Source of the DNA: Ectobacillus funiculus
Lineage (GTDB): Bacteria; Bacillota; Bacilli; Bacillales; Bacillaceae_G
Reading direction: 5' to 3' (one strand)
DNA length: 64,000 nt
NCBI RefSeq assembly: GCF_042429435.1
Contig: NZ_JBHMAF010000200.1
Shown here: positions 26,811 through 34,386 of the stretch, piece by piece
How the letters are laid out: each line of letters starts with the position of its first letter
Numbering within the stretch: the stretch's first letter is position 1
The notes under the pieces: model-generated
What the model was told of the DNA's origin: nothing
Seen by the model: the letters and a program-made list of their open reading frames with translations, nothing else
The model's database searches: none
Position numbers and translations under genes: made by a program

Positions 26811-27272
26811 GTGAGTGAGTTCTTTAAAAAGTTAAAAGGAACATTTAAAAGTGTAGCGGTGGATAAGGCTGTTTCTATTCCGATTACTGCAGATCGCTTA
26901 TTATGGATGTTTCGCAAAGGAATAAAGGAACAAGAGGAGGAGATTCGGAATTTGGATGTATCCTTTCGCGGCGAGACAATATGCATTAGCGGTTTGACGA
27001 CAAAACTTCTACTGCAGGTATATTTTGAATTTGATTTGAAGCCGTTGAAGGCGGAGTATAGAACCTTATACTTTACGGTTCCGTATATGAAGCCGTTCAA
27101 TCAAGAGTGGATGAAAAGAAAAGTTTTAAATAAACCACCATACACTGTGTATGAGGATCGGATGCTGAGGATGGACTTAAATGGAATTGATACAATCAAG
27201 TCCATCCCAGTTGGAAGCATTAAGCATTTTGACATTCGGGATGGAAAGCTATGGGTGAAGATAGGGATGTAA
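26811..27272 (+). CDS. Conserved-looking hypothetical protein (153 aa)
   Basis: A soluble, basic N-terminus (SEFFKKLKGTFKSVAVDKAV) is followed by a beta-rich body with LDVSFRGETICISGLTTKLLLQVYF and LRMDLNGIDTIKSIPV. There is no signal peptide or long membrane helix. GTG 26811 is preferred over GTG 26799 because the GTGGGTGA stretch can serve as its ribosome site. I do not recognise the family. The pattern of alternating strands resembles proteins that describe themselves only as lipid- or membrane-associated, but that is not evidence of function. Confidence 0.6.
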   Translation: MSEFFKKLKGTFKSVAVDKAVSIPITADRLLWMFRKGIKEQEEEIRNLDVSFRGETICISGLTTKLLLQVYFEFDLKPLKAEYRTLYFTVPYMKPFNQEWMKRKVLNKPPYTVYEDRMLRMDLNGIDTIKSIPVGSIKHFDIRDGKLWVKIGM

Positions 27273-27341
27273 TCCGAGATGCTAACGGTCATTGATTGTA
27301 AGAGATATTTTCAACAAGCAAAAGTGATACATGCACGGAGT

Positions 27342-27505
27342 TTATGTTTTTACTTTTTCTCTTTTTCTTAGTCTTGTACAAATTAATTCTATCACCATAA
27401 GCAAGAGAGGTATGTAGAGGATAAAGGGAGGGAAAATGTATTTTAAAGCAAATCTTCCTTGTGCAAAGTGAGATTGTGAATTTGGAGCAATTGCTAGTGA
27501 CATAA
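27342..27505 (-). pseudogene. Spore germination permease (GerAB-like), C-terminal fragment
   Basis: Reading the minus strand from 27505 gives a fragment beginning MSLAIAPNSQSHFAQGR, then FPPFILYIPLLLMVIELI and a basic tail RLRKREKVKT before the stop. This fits the last membrane helix and tail of the GerAB/GerKB endospore-germination permease family. It is separated from its upstream part (28151-28295) by a transposable element. Joining the two pieces restores one frame, so this is the 3' part of a disrupted gene. Confidence 0.72.
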
Positions 27506-28150
27506 TTGAACTACCCCCACCTACTCGCTAACGCTCCTTTCCCACAAGGGGACTTCCGTTGGTCGAAGGTGGGGGATTCCGTATCTTCTTCCTAGGAAGC
27601 GAAATACAGAGCCGTTCAACAAGCTTCTCATAGGACGAATAGGGAGTACTTCATCTTCCCAATCTGGCTTGTGAAGGCAGGATTCACCTCAAACACAGCG
27701 ACTCCCATTTTGGCAGCTCGGCTGTGAATGCTATTCTGCATCTTTTTATAAGCAAACATGCTCACCCTTCGGTTTTGCTTCCGATTGCGGTAACGTCCGG
27801 CAGACTTCGATAAAGTTGTATCCAATGCTTCTAACACAATCGGTTTATTCTTTTGAACCGCAATATCCACTAAACGAATCGCTTCTGCTTCTAGAATTTT
27901 TGTGACTTGTCCGCTTCGTTTTCCTATTCACCAAACATGCTAGGCGAATCGTCTAGCCGACATTCATCTCCCACTTACCACGAGGCTAAAGAAATTTTTA
28001 TCAATATACAGAAAGAAAAAAGGAGCTATCCATCTACATATAGTAGTTGTCTAGCTTCTTTTCTTCGTTAACTGGATTTTTTCAGTTCCCTCCTTACCAC
28101 TGGGCTACGCCCATTACGTGCTTGAAGTGGGGGTCTTCTGTCGGAAAATG
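27506..28150 (-). mobile_element. Shortened IS200/IS605-type element, copy 1 (645 bp)
   Basis: Oriented on the minus strand. The left end begins at 28150 (CATTTTCCGAC) right after a TTTAT target motif (ATAAA at 28151-28155 on plus). It carries the hairpin TGGGCTACGCCCA at 28101-28113 and a second palindrome at 27939-27957. The right end has CCCCCACCT/AGGTGGGGG arms (27514-27522, 27567-27575) and ends TTCAA at 27506-27510. It lies inside a gerAB-like gene. Only a stub of the TnpB-related gene remains. About 100 bases near 27975-28085 differ from copy 2 and contain a terminator-like hairpin. No TnpA is present. Confidence 0.85.
27628..27923 (-). pseudogene. Remnant of TnpB-related gene
   Basis: Encodes GKRSGQVTKILEAEAIRL, the DIAVQKNKPIVLEALDTTLS segment and VFEVNPAFTSQIGKMKY, closely matching residues about 380-466 of the intact protein at 32223-33938. 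The upstream join lies at a shared AGGAAAAC, so the first 380 or so codons were lost by deletion between short direct repeats. The downstream join skips the last 100 codons into the element's right end. It is not functional. Confidence 0.9.
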
Positions 28151-28295
28151 ATAAAATTATGCCCCCGCTGGGAAGTGCGAGTTTATGTTTTTGAATAGGA
28201 AACATATCCGTAAAAGTTAGGATAGCAGCATAGGCAAAAATGGACACCTTAAAAAAGTCATTTACAATTAAACTAATGAGAACAAATGCATCCAT
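28151..28295 (-). pseudogene. Spore germination permease (GerAB-like), internal fragment
   Basis: Minus-strand frame MDAFVLISLIVNDFFKVSIF, followed by AILTFTDMFPIQKHK and LPSGGIIL, typical of helices 8-9 of GerAB-type permeases. The codons run into the element at 28150. A stop sits just before the MDAF start and the first 250 or so residues are absent, so the gene was already or later decayed at its 5' side. Bases 28296-28388 hold only the leader of pxpB. Confidence 0.72.
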
Positions 28296-28388
28296 CTAGG
28301 ATAAAAGCTATGGAGACAGGGAGGGATGCTGCGGTAGAATAGGAGATAGATTAGTGTCTTGCGCATTTGAAGTGAAGGGGGCAGGTAT

Positions 28389-29099
28389 ATGAATGAGATT
28401 CAGTTTTATCCATTAGGGGATGCCGCTATTACAGTGCGGCTTGGCACATCAGCTGATATAGCAGTACATAACAAGGTGAGGGGACTTGTCAAATACTTAG
28501 AAGATCATCCGCTTCCTGGTATGATAGAGCTTGTTCCTGGTTTTACAACAGTAACAGTGTTTTATGATCGTATGGAGCTGTTATGCCTTGGACAAGCTGC
28601 CCAGCCTTATGAACAAATTCGTGCCGCATTGGAGAGGATTTTGGTTAATTCTTACATGGTTTCAGAAGAACCAAGCGTGATTACGATTCCAGTCTGTTAT
28701 GGGGGAGAGTTTGGTCCTGATTTACAGGAAGTTGCAGAGTTCACGGGAATGACTCCTGAAGAAGTTATCGGACTTCACGCAGGGCGAAGCTATACCGTGT
28801 ATATGATTGGATTTGCACCTGGCTTTCCATACTTGGGAGGGATGTCCGAGAAACTTGCAGTTCCGCGCCGTTCTTCCCCTCGTCTCGTGATTGCGGCAGG
28901 GAGTGTCGGGATTGGGGGAAAGCAAACAGGCATTTACCCTCTAGAAAGTCCAGGTGGTTGGCAAATTATTGGACGTACACCGCTGCGACTATTTAATCCC
29001 CATAGGGAACAGCCAAGCTTGCTGCAGGCAGGAGATATCATCCGTTTTCAGCCTATTCCGCAAGAAGAATATGAGGCCTGGGGGAGGAGAGCAGAGTGA
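28389..29099 (+). CDS. pxpB: 5-oxoprolinase subunit B
   Basis: The 236-residue KipI/AHS1-type subunit. PLGDAAITVRLG opens the protein, ELVPGFTTVTVFYD is typical, and the C-terminal cyclophilin-like domain has HAGRSYTVYMIGFAPGFPYLGG and GSVGIGGKQTGIYPLESPGGWQIIGRTPL. With PxpC and PxpA it cleaves 5-oxoproline to glutamate using ATP. KipI homologues were first described as sporulation-kinase inhibitors, so that role is an alternative. AAGGGGG precedes ATG. It overlaps pxpC by 4 bases (GTGA). Confidence 0.93.
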   Translation: MNEIQFYPLGDAAITVRLGTSADIAVHNKVRGLVKYLEDHPLPGMIELVPGFTTVTVFYDRMELLCLGQAAQPYEQIRAALERILVNSYMVSEEPSVITIPVCYGGEFGPDLQEVAEFTGMTPEEVIGLHAGRSYTVYMIGFAPGFPYLGGMSEKLAVPRRSSPRLVIAAGSVGIGGKQTGIYPLESPGGWQIIGRTPLRLFNPHREQPSLLQAGDIIRFQPIPQEEYEAWGRRAE

Positions 29100-30100
29100 C
29101 AATACAGGTAATACGTCCGGGTTTGTGTACGAGCGTGCAGGATTTAGGAAGGTACGGCTATCGAAAGCAAGGGGTGGTTGTAAGCGGCGCGATGGATACG
29201 ACAGCTCTTAGAATCGGTAACAGACTTGTCGGTAACGAAGAAGCTGCCGCTGCACTTGAGGTAACACTAGTTGGTCCAAAGCTTTTATTTGAGAAGGACA
29301 CATTGATTTCGATATGTGGCGGCGATTTATCTCCTCATATAGATGGATGTATAGTGCCGCTATGGCGCCCTGTACTTGTGAAGTCAGGCAGTATTCTGCA
29401 GTTTGAGGCTCCAAAGCTTGGCTGCCGATCATATATTGCAGTTGCAGGAGGCATTGATGTTCCAACGGTCATGGAAAGCAGCAGTACATATATACGGGGA
29501 GAATTCGGTGGATTGGAAGGTCGTAACGTCAAAGAAGGAGATCGACTGTTCATCGGAAAAGCGTCAGAGTTCGCATGCTGTTTCGCGAGGCAGTTGTCTG
29601 ACGGAGAAAAAAAGGGATTCTCGGCAGCAAAATGGGGATTCTCCTCAGCATTACTGCCCGCTTATTCATCAAGGTCAATCGTTCGTATGATTCGCGGTCC
29701 ACAGTTTGAGTGGTTTACAGAACGAGCACAAGAGGAGCTTTTTGCCCGTTCGTTTCACATTACAACAAATTCAGATCGAATGGGATATCGCCTAGGAGGG
29801 GGAAAACTTGAATTACAAGGGGCTGCTGAGCTGTTTTCTGAAGCGGTATCAATTGGCACAATTCAAGTGCCGCCAGAGGGAAACCCAATTGTACTGATGG
29901 CAGACTGTCAAACAACTGGTGGATATCCGAATATCGGATACGTAGTGAGTGTAGATATTCCAATATTGGCTCAATTAAAGCCAGGAGATTTTGTGAATTT
30001 TCAAGAAGTTTCCTTGGGTCAGGCCCATATGCTCATGCTTGCGCAAGAAAAACTCTTAAAATTGGCAGCACTTGGAATACGATGGAAAGGAAAGGGATAA
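29096..30100 (+). CDS. pxpC: 5-oxoprolinase subunit C (biotin-dependent-carboxylase-like domain)
   Basis: A 334-residue AHS2/KipA-type protein. IRPGLCTSVQDLGRYGYRKQGVVVSGAMD at the start is the family signature, GNEEAAAALEVTLVGPKLLF and AVAGGIDVP follow, and NSDRMGYRLGG with DCQTTGGYPNIGYV closes the barrel. The GTG start overlaps the pxpB stop. It forms the complex with PxpB that prepares phosphorylated oxoproline for PxpA. Confidence 0.93.
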   Translation: MTIQVIRPGLCTSVQDLGRYGYRKQGVVVSGAMDTTALRIGNRLVGNEEAAAALEVTLVGPKLLFEKDTLISICGGDLSPHIDGCIVPLWRPVLVKSGSILQFEAPKLGCRSYIAVAGGIDVPTVMESSSTYIRGEFGGLEGRNVKEGDRLFIGKASEFACCFARQLSDGEKKGFSAAKWGFSSALLPAYSSRSIVRMIRGPQFEWFTERAQEELFARSFHITTNSDRMGYRLGGGKLELQGAAELFSEAVSIGTIQVPPEGNPIVLMADCQTTGGYPNIGYVVSVDIPILAQLKPGDFVNFQEVSLGQAHMLMLAQEKLLKLAALGIRWKGKG

Positions 30101-30103
30101 ATC

Positions 30104-30868
30104 ATGTTTCGAATCGATATCAATTGTGATATGGGGGAAGGCTTTGGGGCTTATGAGCTGGGAACAGATGAAGAAATCCTTGAGTTTGTTACGTCAGCAA
30201 ATATTGCGTGCGGCTACCATGCGGGTGATCCTTCAGTAATGAGAAAGACTGTGCGGCTTGCGCTTGATAAGGGAGTAGCGATAGGCGCTCATCCTGGTTT
30301 ACCTGACTTAGCTGGGTTTGGCAGACGAAACATGGCGCTTTCCCCGCAGGAAGCGTACGATATAACGGTATACCAAATTGGTGCTTTATCCGGATTTGTA
30401 CGTGCAGAAGGAGCTATTATGCAGCATGTAAAGCCGCATGGGGCATTATATAATATGGCGGCGCAAAGCAAGGGGCTTGCAGAGGCAATTGCGGAGGCAG
30501 TATATAAAGTGAATCCGGAGTTGGTTTTATTCGGACTATCAGGAAGCGAGCTGATAGCAGCTGGAGAGAAGATGGGATTGCAAACGGCGAGCGAGGTATT
30601 TGCTGATCGCACCTATCAGCAGGACGGATCACTTACGCCGCGGAGGCATGCGGACGCAGTGATTGCAGATACGGAGACGGCTATGCAACAGGTAATCCGA
30701 ATGATTAAAGAAGGGAAGGTGCGATCCCTGCAAGGGAAAGATATACCTTTGAAGGCTGACACAATTTGTATTCACGGGGACGGTGCACATGCGTTAGCTT
30801 TTGCGCAAAGCATTCGGCATGTGTTGCAAGATGAAGCTGTTCAGGTTAAAGCGTTCAAATTGGGTTAG
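30104..30868 (+). CDS. pxpA: 5-oxoprolinase subunit A (LamB/YcsF family)
   Basis: A 254-residue deacetylase-like fold. IDINCDMGEGFGAYELGTDEE at the start, ANIACGYHAGDPSVM, GAHPGLPDLAGFGRR, VKPHGALYN and CIHGDGAHALAFA are the standard LamB/YcsF motifs with metal-binding histidines. It starts 3 bases after pxpC. No regulator of the kipR type lies nearby. The whole operon is enclosed by inverted copies of a TnpB-type element. Confidence 0.95.
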   Translation: MFRIDINCDMGEGFGAYELGTDEEILEFVTSANIACGYHAGDPSVMRKTVRLALDKGVAIGAHPGLPDLAGFGRRNMALSPQEAYDITVYQIGALSGFVRAEGAIMQHVKPHGALYNMAAQSKGLAEAIAEAVYKVNPELVLFGLSGSELIAAGEKMGLQTASEVFADRTYQQDGSLTPRRHADAVIADTETAMQQVIRMIKEGKVRSLQGKDIPLKADTICIHGDGAHALAFAQSIRHVLQDEAVQVKAFKLG

Positions 30869-30999
30869 TCTCTCATACATGCCCAAGAGATATTTTTTAT
30901 CATTTTCCGACAGAAGACCCCCACTTCAAGCACGTGATGGGCGTAGCCCAGTGGTAAGGAGGCCACTGAAAAACTAACGGATGGTTCCTGGATAAGCAT

Positions 31000-31037
31000 A
31001 AAAAAGACGACATGTTCAACTTCGTGTCGTCTTTTTT
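31000..31037. terminator. Terminator inside the IS1182 element
   Basis: AAAAAAGACGACA (31000-31012) pairs with TGTCGTCTTTTTT (31025-31037). It lies beyond the transposase stop on the minus strand and would also stop plus-strand transcription arriving from pxpA. Confidence 0.85.
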
Positions 31038-31062
31038 ATGCTTACATGCAGCCTGTTGCTGC

Positions 31063-32050
31063 TTATTCTCCCTCCATCAGTTTCACAATCCGCTTGAGGT
31101 TGACCGTGAAAATGGCCATGGCCTCCTGTAATTCCATGCCAAGGAGGCCCGAGGAGGATGCAACATTATACCCGTGCCGGTGTTTTAGCTCGCTGTTCTG
31201 GAACGCTTCTTGATCTGTCTGTTCCGTACTTTTGATGGATACAGAATACGTTTTGCTTTTGGCTCTTTTTTTGTAACACCCTTCTTGAAACGGACATGTC
31301 TGGCACTTCTTCACATCAAAGTAATACCTAAGGGTCGGGTTCTTTCCAGTTCCCGTCTTTCCATGACGTTTCTTTCTGGTTGCCAGATGCCCGGCCTTAC
31401 ACACAAACAGACCGGCATCTTTATTGAATATAAATTCATTTTCCTTTTTACGGTTTCCTTGTGTGATGACAGGATTCAGCTGGGAACACCTCTTTCATGG
31501 CTTCATCGACTTTATAGATGACTTTCCTCAAGTTTTTAGAACAATTCATGAGAATCTCTTGTGGTGTCTTGAGATTATAACGGGCTTTCGTATGGGTGGC
31601 ATCGACAATGATGGTTTTACTCTTAATGATTCCCTTCTCGATGGTGATTTCGACCGTTTTATGAATCAACATGTCTAGAAGATTCATATCTTGCAGGCGT
31701 AGTTTGCGGAATTTGGTCAATGAACTCGGCTCAATGACCGCTTCCTCTGGTGCCATGTCTAAAAAATATTTAAAAGACATATCATATTTTGACCGTTCTA
31801 CTACATCCACATCAGATAGATCAAAGAGGGTCTTCAACAGTAAATACTTGAACATACGAATGGGATGAATTGCATTTCGACCATTATCATGACAGTATTT
31901 ATGCTTCAATTCATCGTAAACAAATGAAAAATCCAAGAGGTCATTGATTCTTCGCAAGAGATTATCCCGCGGAACGACAATGTCGTAAATCGCCATGTAT
32001 GGACTGGAAACTACAGTTTTTCCTTTTTGAATCATTTGCATCACCCACAC
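31063..32050 (-). pseudogene. IS1182-family transposase, frameshifted and deleted
   Basis: The N-terminal part (32050 down to about 31450) has the IS1182 opening: MIQKGKTVVSSPYMAIYDIV, NAIHPIRMFKYLLLKTL, and DATHTKARYNLKTP with the first catalytic Asp. The C-terminal part (31404-31063) reads CKAGHLATRKKRHGK, then CQTCPFQEGC and RHGYNVASSSGLLGME. At least 100 residues of the catalytic middle are missing and the two parts are in different frames. It is not functional. Confidence 0.88.
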
Positions 32051-32114
32051 TTCGTTAATACCTGTATAGTTGAACTTTTTCAGTGGCCTCGTGGTAAGTG
32101 GGGGATGAATGTCG

Positions 32115-32133
32115 GCTAGGCGATTCGCCTAGC
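32115..32133. repeat. Perfect palindrome near the left part of element copy 2
   Basis: GCTAGGCGATTCGCCTAGC, nine-base arms around one base. The same sequence with one mismatch lies at 27939-27957 in copy 1. Its conservation suggests a structural or protein-binding role upstream of the TnpB-related gene. Confidence 0.8.
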
Positions 32134-32222
32134 GTGTTTGAATAGGAAAACCCCACTATACAAACATACGTTCCTTTGGTGATATATAATTACCAAAATG
32201 AACCAGAAGGGAGGAGAAGAGA

Positions 32223-33938
32223 ATGAAGAAGTGTTATTTTTCCAATCGAATCTATAAACACACGATCTCTCACGATTTGAATCAGGAACTCTTTCACTCT
32301 CTCCATCTCTATAATAGAGCCATGCGCACGGCTTATGCTTGGCAGATAAAACATCTACGCAAGGGGAACAAGCCGTATGAAGGCAGTCTTCATCTTGCGA
32401 TTAAGAAACAATTTCAAATGGACGACTATTATGCGAATAATGCAGTCCAACAAGCAAACGCCCTTCGTACATCGCAAAAAGAACTACAAGCATTGTATGT
32501 CAAACAGGTAGACAGTGTCATGCAATCGATTCAAAAGAAATTAAAAAACGAACGCAGCAAGCTGATGGCATTGCGAAACATGAAGCAATCGATTGTGGAT
32601 AGAAAACCGAAATTGCATAAGAGAATGGGGTATCGGGTGCATCAAACCGCTTCCGGTGCGGTATATGCGCTTCATCGTAAGAACGAGACGCAGGTCTGGT
32701 TCTCCCTCTATCTGTTTGAACATCGGCATCTAGATAAAGAAATCAAACGTCTCAAGGCAAGAATCGGACAACTTCGTCATCGTCTCTTTCGGCAGGAGCA
32801 GAAAAAGGAGAAACTAAGGAGAGATATTCCTTCCGCTTTGTTCGGCTCTCGTTCCTTCTTTCGTAAGCAATATACAACGTGTAAGGATCAAAAGAGTCAT
32901 GCGGCATGGAGACATGCATTCCGTTACAAAAGGAACGCCAAGATGACCATCTCTGGACGGAAGGATGCGAAGTACGGCAGCTTTGTGTTCCAGTATGATG
33001 CACAAAGCCAAACCTTACATGTCAGAAGTATTACGGGACAAGCGCTTATACTTCCCTATGTGTATTTTCCTTATGGACAAGATCAGGTGCAAGAATTTGT
33101 CGCCGCGCAGCTTTCCTGTCAGAACAAAAAGCAGTATGGCAAGCCAATCGGTTGGTCCATCGAAGACCATGGTACGTACTACATCATCAAATGTATCGTA
33201 GAAGAACCAGAACATCCTCATATCAATTATTCAAAAGCAAACGGTGTCATTGGTGTAGATCTCAACTACAATCATATTGCCTTCTCCCATGTGAATGGAC
33301 AAGGACAATTACTTTCCTCCTCCTGTCTCTATTTCTCCTTAGAAGGAAAACGAAGCGGACAAATTACAAAAATCCTAGAAGCAGAAGCGATTCGTTTGGT
33401 GGATATCGCGGTTCAAAGAAATAAACCGATTGTGTTAGAAGTATTAGATACAACTCTATCAAAGTCTGCCGGCCGTTACCGCAATCGGAAGCAAAACCGA
33501 AGGATGAGCCTATTTGCCTATAAAAAGATGCAGGATAGCATTCACAGCCGAGCTGCTAAAATGGGAGTCGCTGTGTTTGAGGTGAATCCTGCCTTCACAA
33601 GCCAGATTGGGAAGATGAAGTATATGAAACAGATGCATATTTCCATCCATCAAGCAGCTTCTTATGTCATTGGCAGACGCGGCATGAACCTGAAGGAACA
33701 GGTGCCAAAGGTGCTGCAAGCTTATACAGAATATAAGGATGGGAAGCATCACTGGAAACAATGGAGTGTGTTGACAAAAGCATTCAAAGCGCTTCGTCCG
33801 TACGTATTCTATCATGTATCGGGCCAATCTTATTCATTATTCAACAAAGAGATTTGTAACTATGGGCTGACCCAAGCAGAACGTGATATTTTGCAGAAGT
33901 ATGTACCAAAAGTTTGGTTAGAAGAAAGAGCATCCTGA
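32223..33938 (+). CDS. TnpB-related RuvC-fold protein of IS200/IS605-type element
   Basis: A 571-residue protein, longer than classic TnpB (about 400). The RuvC-like half begins near GVIGVDLNYN with D346, then VLEVLDTTLSKSAGRYRNRKQ with E406, then VNPAFTSQIGKMKYM. At the third catalytic position, where TnpB has DxNAA, this reads SIHQAASYVIGRRG with H476. No CPxCG zinc-finger cysteine pairs are visible. The N-terminal half is rich in K/R and predicted helix (KEIKRLKARIGQLRHRLFRQ). GGGAGGAG precedes the ATG. It resembles what databases call TnpB-related accessory proteins. Whether it still cuts DNA is open. Confidence 0.8.
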   Translation: MKKCYFSNRIYKHTISHDLNQELFHSLHLYNRAMRTAYAWQIKHLRKGNKPYEGSLHLAIKKQFQMDDYYANNAVQQANALRTSQKELQALYVKQVDSVMQSIQKKLKNERSKLMALRNMKQSIVDRKPKLHKRMGYRVHQTASGAVYALHRKNETQVWFSLYLFEHRHLDKEIKRLKARIGQLRHRLFRQEQKKEKLRRDIPSALFGSRSFFRKQYTTCKDQKSHAAWRHAFRYKRNAKMTISGRKDAKYGSFVFQYDAQSQTLHVRSITGQALILPYVYFPYGQDQVQEFVAAQLSCQNKKQYGKPIGWSIEDHGTYYIIKCIVEEPEHPHINYSKANGVIGVDLNYNHIAFSHVNGQGQLLSSSCLYFSLEGKRSGQITKILEAEAIRLVDIAVQRNKPIVLEVLDTTLSKSAGRYRNRKQNRRMSLFAYKKMQDSIHSRAAKMGVAVFEVNPAFTSQIGKMKYMKQMHISIHQAASYVIGRRGMNLKEQVPKVLQAYTEYKDGKHHWKQWSVLTKAFKALRPYVFYHVSGQSYSLFNKEICNYGLTQAERDILQKYVPKVWLEERAS

Positions 33939-34138
33939 CTTCGTTTGGAATGGCATCATCTGTTCTTGCATCACCATCATTTTGCCGCAAAAGCCGGAGG
34001 ATTGAGCTCCAGAATGGTGGGCGCATTGGTGCAAGAACATCGCAACACGTATAGGGTGAAAAAAGAGAAGCAACTATCACTACTTGTGTGAGACAAGGTC
34101 GCCTTGGTGGCTTTGTCACGTACAAGGAAGTGTGAGCT

Positions 34139-34253
34139 CTCCCTATTTGTCCTATGAGAAGCCTGTTGAACGGCTCTGTATTTCGCTTCTTAGGAAGAAA
34201 ATACAGAATCCCCCACCTCAAGGAGCATTAGCGAGTAGGTGGGGGTAGTTCAA
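34139..34253 (+). ncRNA. Right end of TnpB element / candidate omega-RNA scaffold
   Basis: These 115 bases after the TnpB-related gene are the part best conserved between the two copies (27506-27650 in copy 1). They end in a 9-bp stem with an 18-base loop and TTCAA. In IS200/IS605 elements such right ends form the scaffold of the guide RNA, with the guide taken from the flanking DNA after TTCAA. Expression has not been shown. Confidence 0.55.
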
Positions 34254-34386
34254 TAAGTAAGTGAATAATTATATAGGTAAGTAACTGGAAAAGCGAAGTG
34301 GATAGGTATACAATAGACTGTATCTAAAATGTGAACAAAATGGGCTATAGAGTGAATCGTCCATTTGCTGGAGAGGAGAATATGCT

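Larger units (their letters stand above)
30961..32088 (-). mobile_element. IS1182-family element, internally deleted (1128 bp)
   Basis: Bounded by inverted repeats GGCCACTGAAAAA at 30961-30973 and TTTTTCAGTGGCC at 32076-32088. It contains a broken transposase on the minus strand and is roughly 0.4-0.5 kb shorter than usual. It is nested in the left part of the TnpB-type element. No clear target duplication was seen. A terminator lies inside its left end at 31000-31037. Confidence 0.8.
30901..34253 (+). mobile_element. IS200/IS605-type element with TnpB-related gene, copy 2
   Basis: The left end starts CATTTTCCGACAGAAG at 30901, directly after TTTAT (30896-30900), with hairpin TGGGCGTAGCCCA at 30938-30950. 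The right end has arms CCCCCACCT (34210-34218) and AGGTGGGGG (34237-34245) and terminates TTCAA at 34249-34253. An IS1182-family element (30961-32088) is inserted between the left-end hairpin and the rest, so the element proper is about 2.2 kb. It holds the TnpB-related gene but no TnpA, so it needs a helper transposase. Confidence 0.85.

Noticed and set aside
33841..34221. 126-codon minus-strand frame over the right end of the TnpB element
   Set aside because: Covers the conserved structured right end and lacks a ribosome site. It is a shadow.
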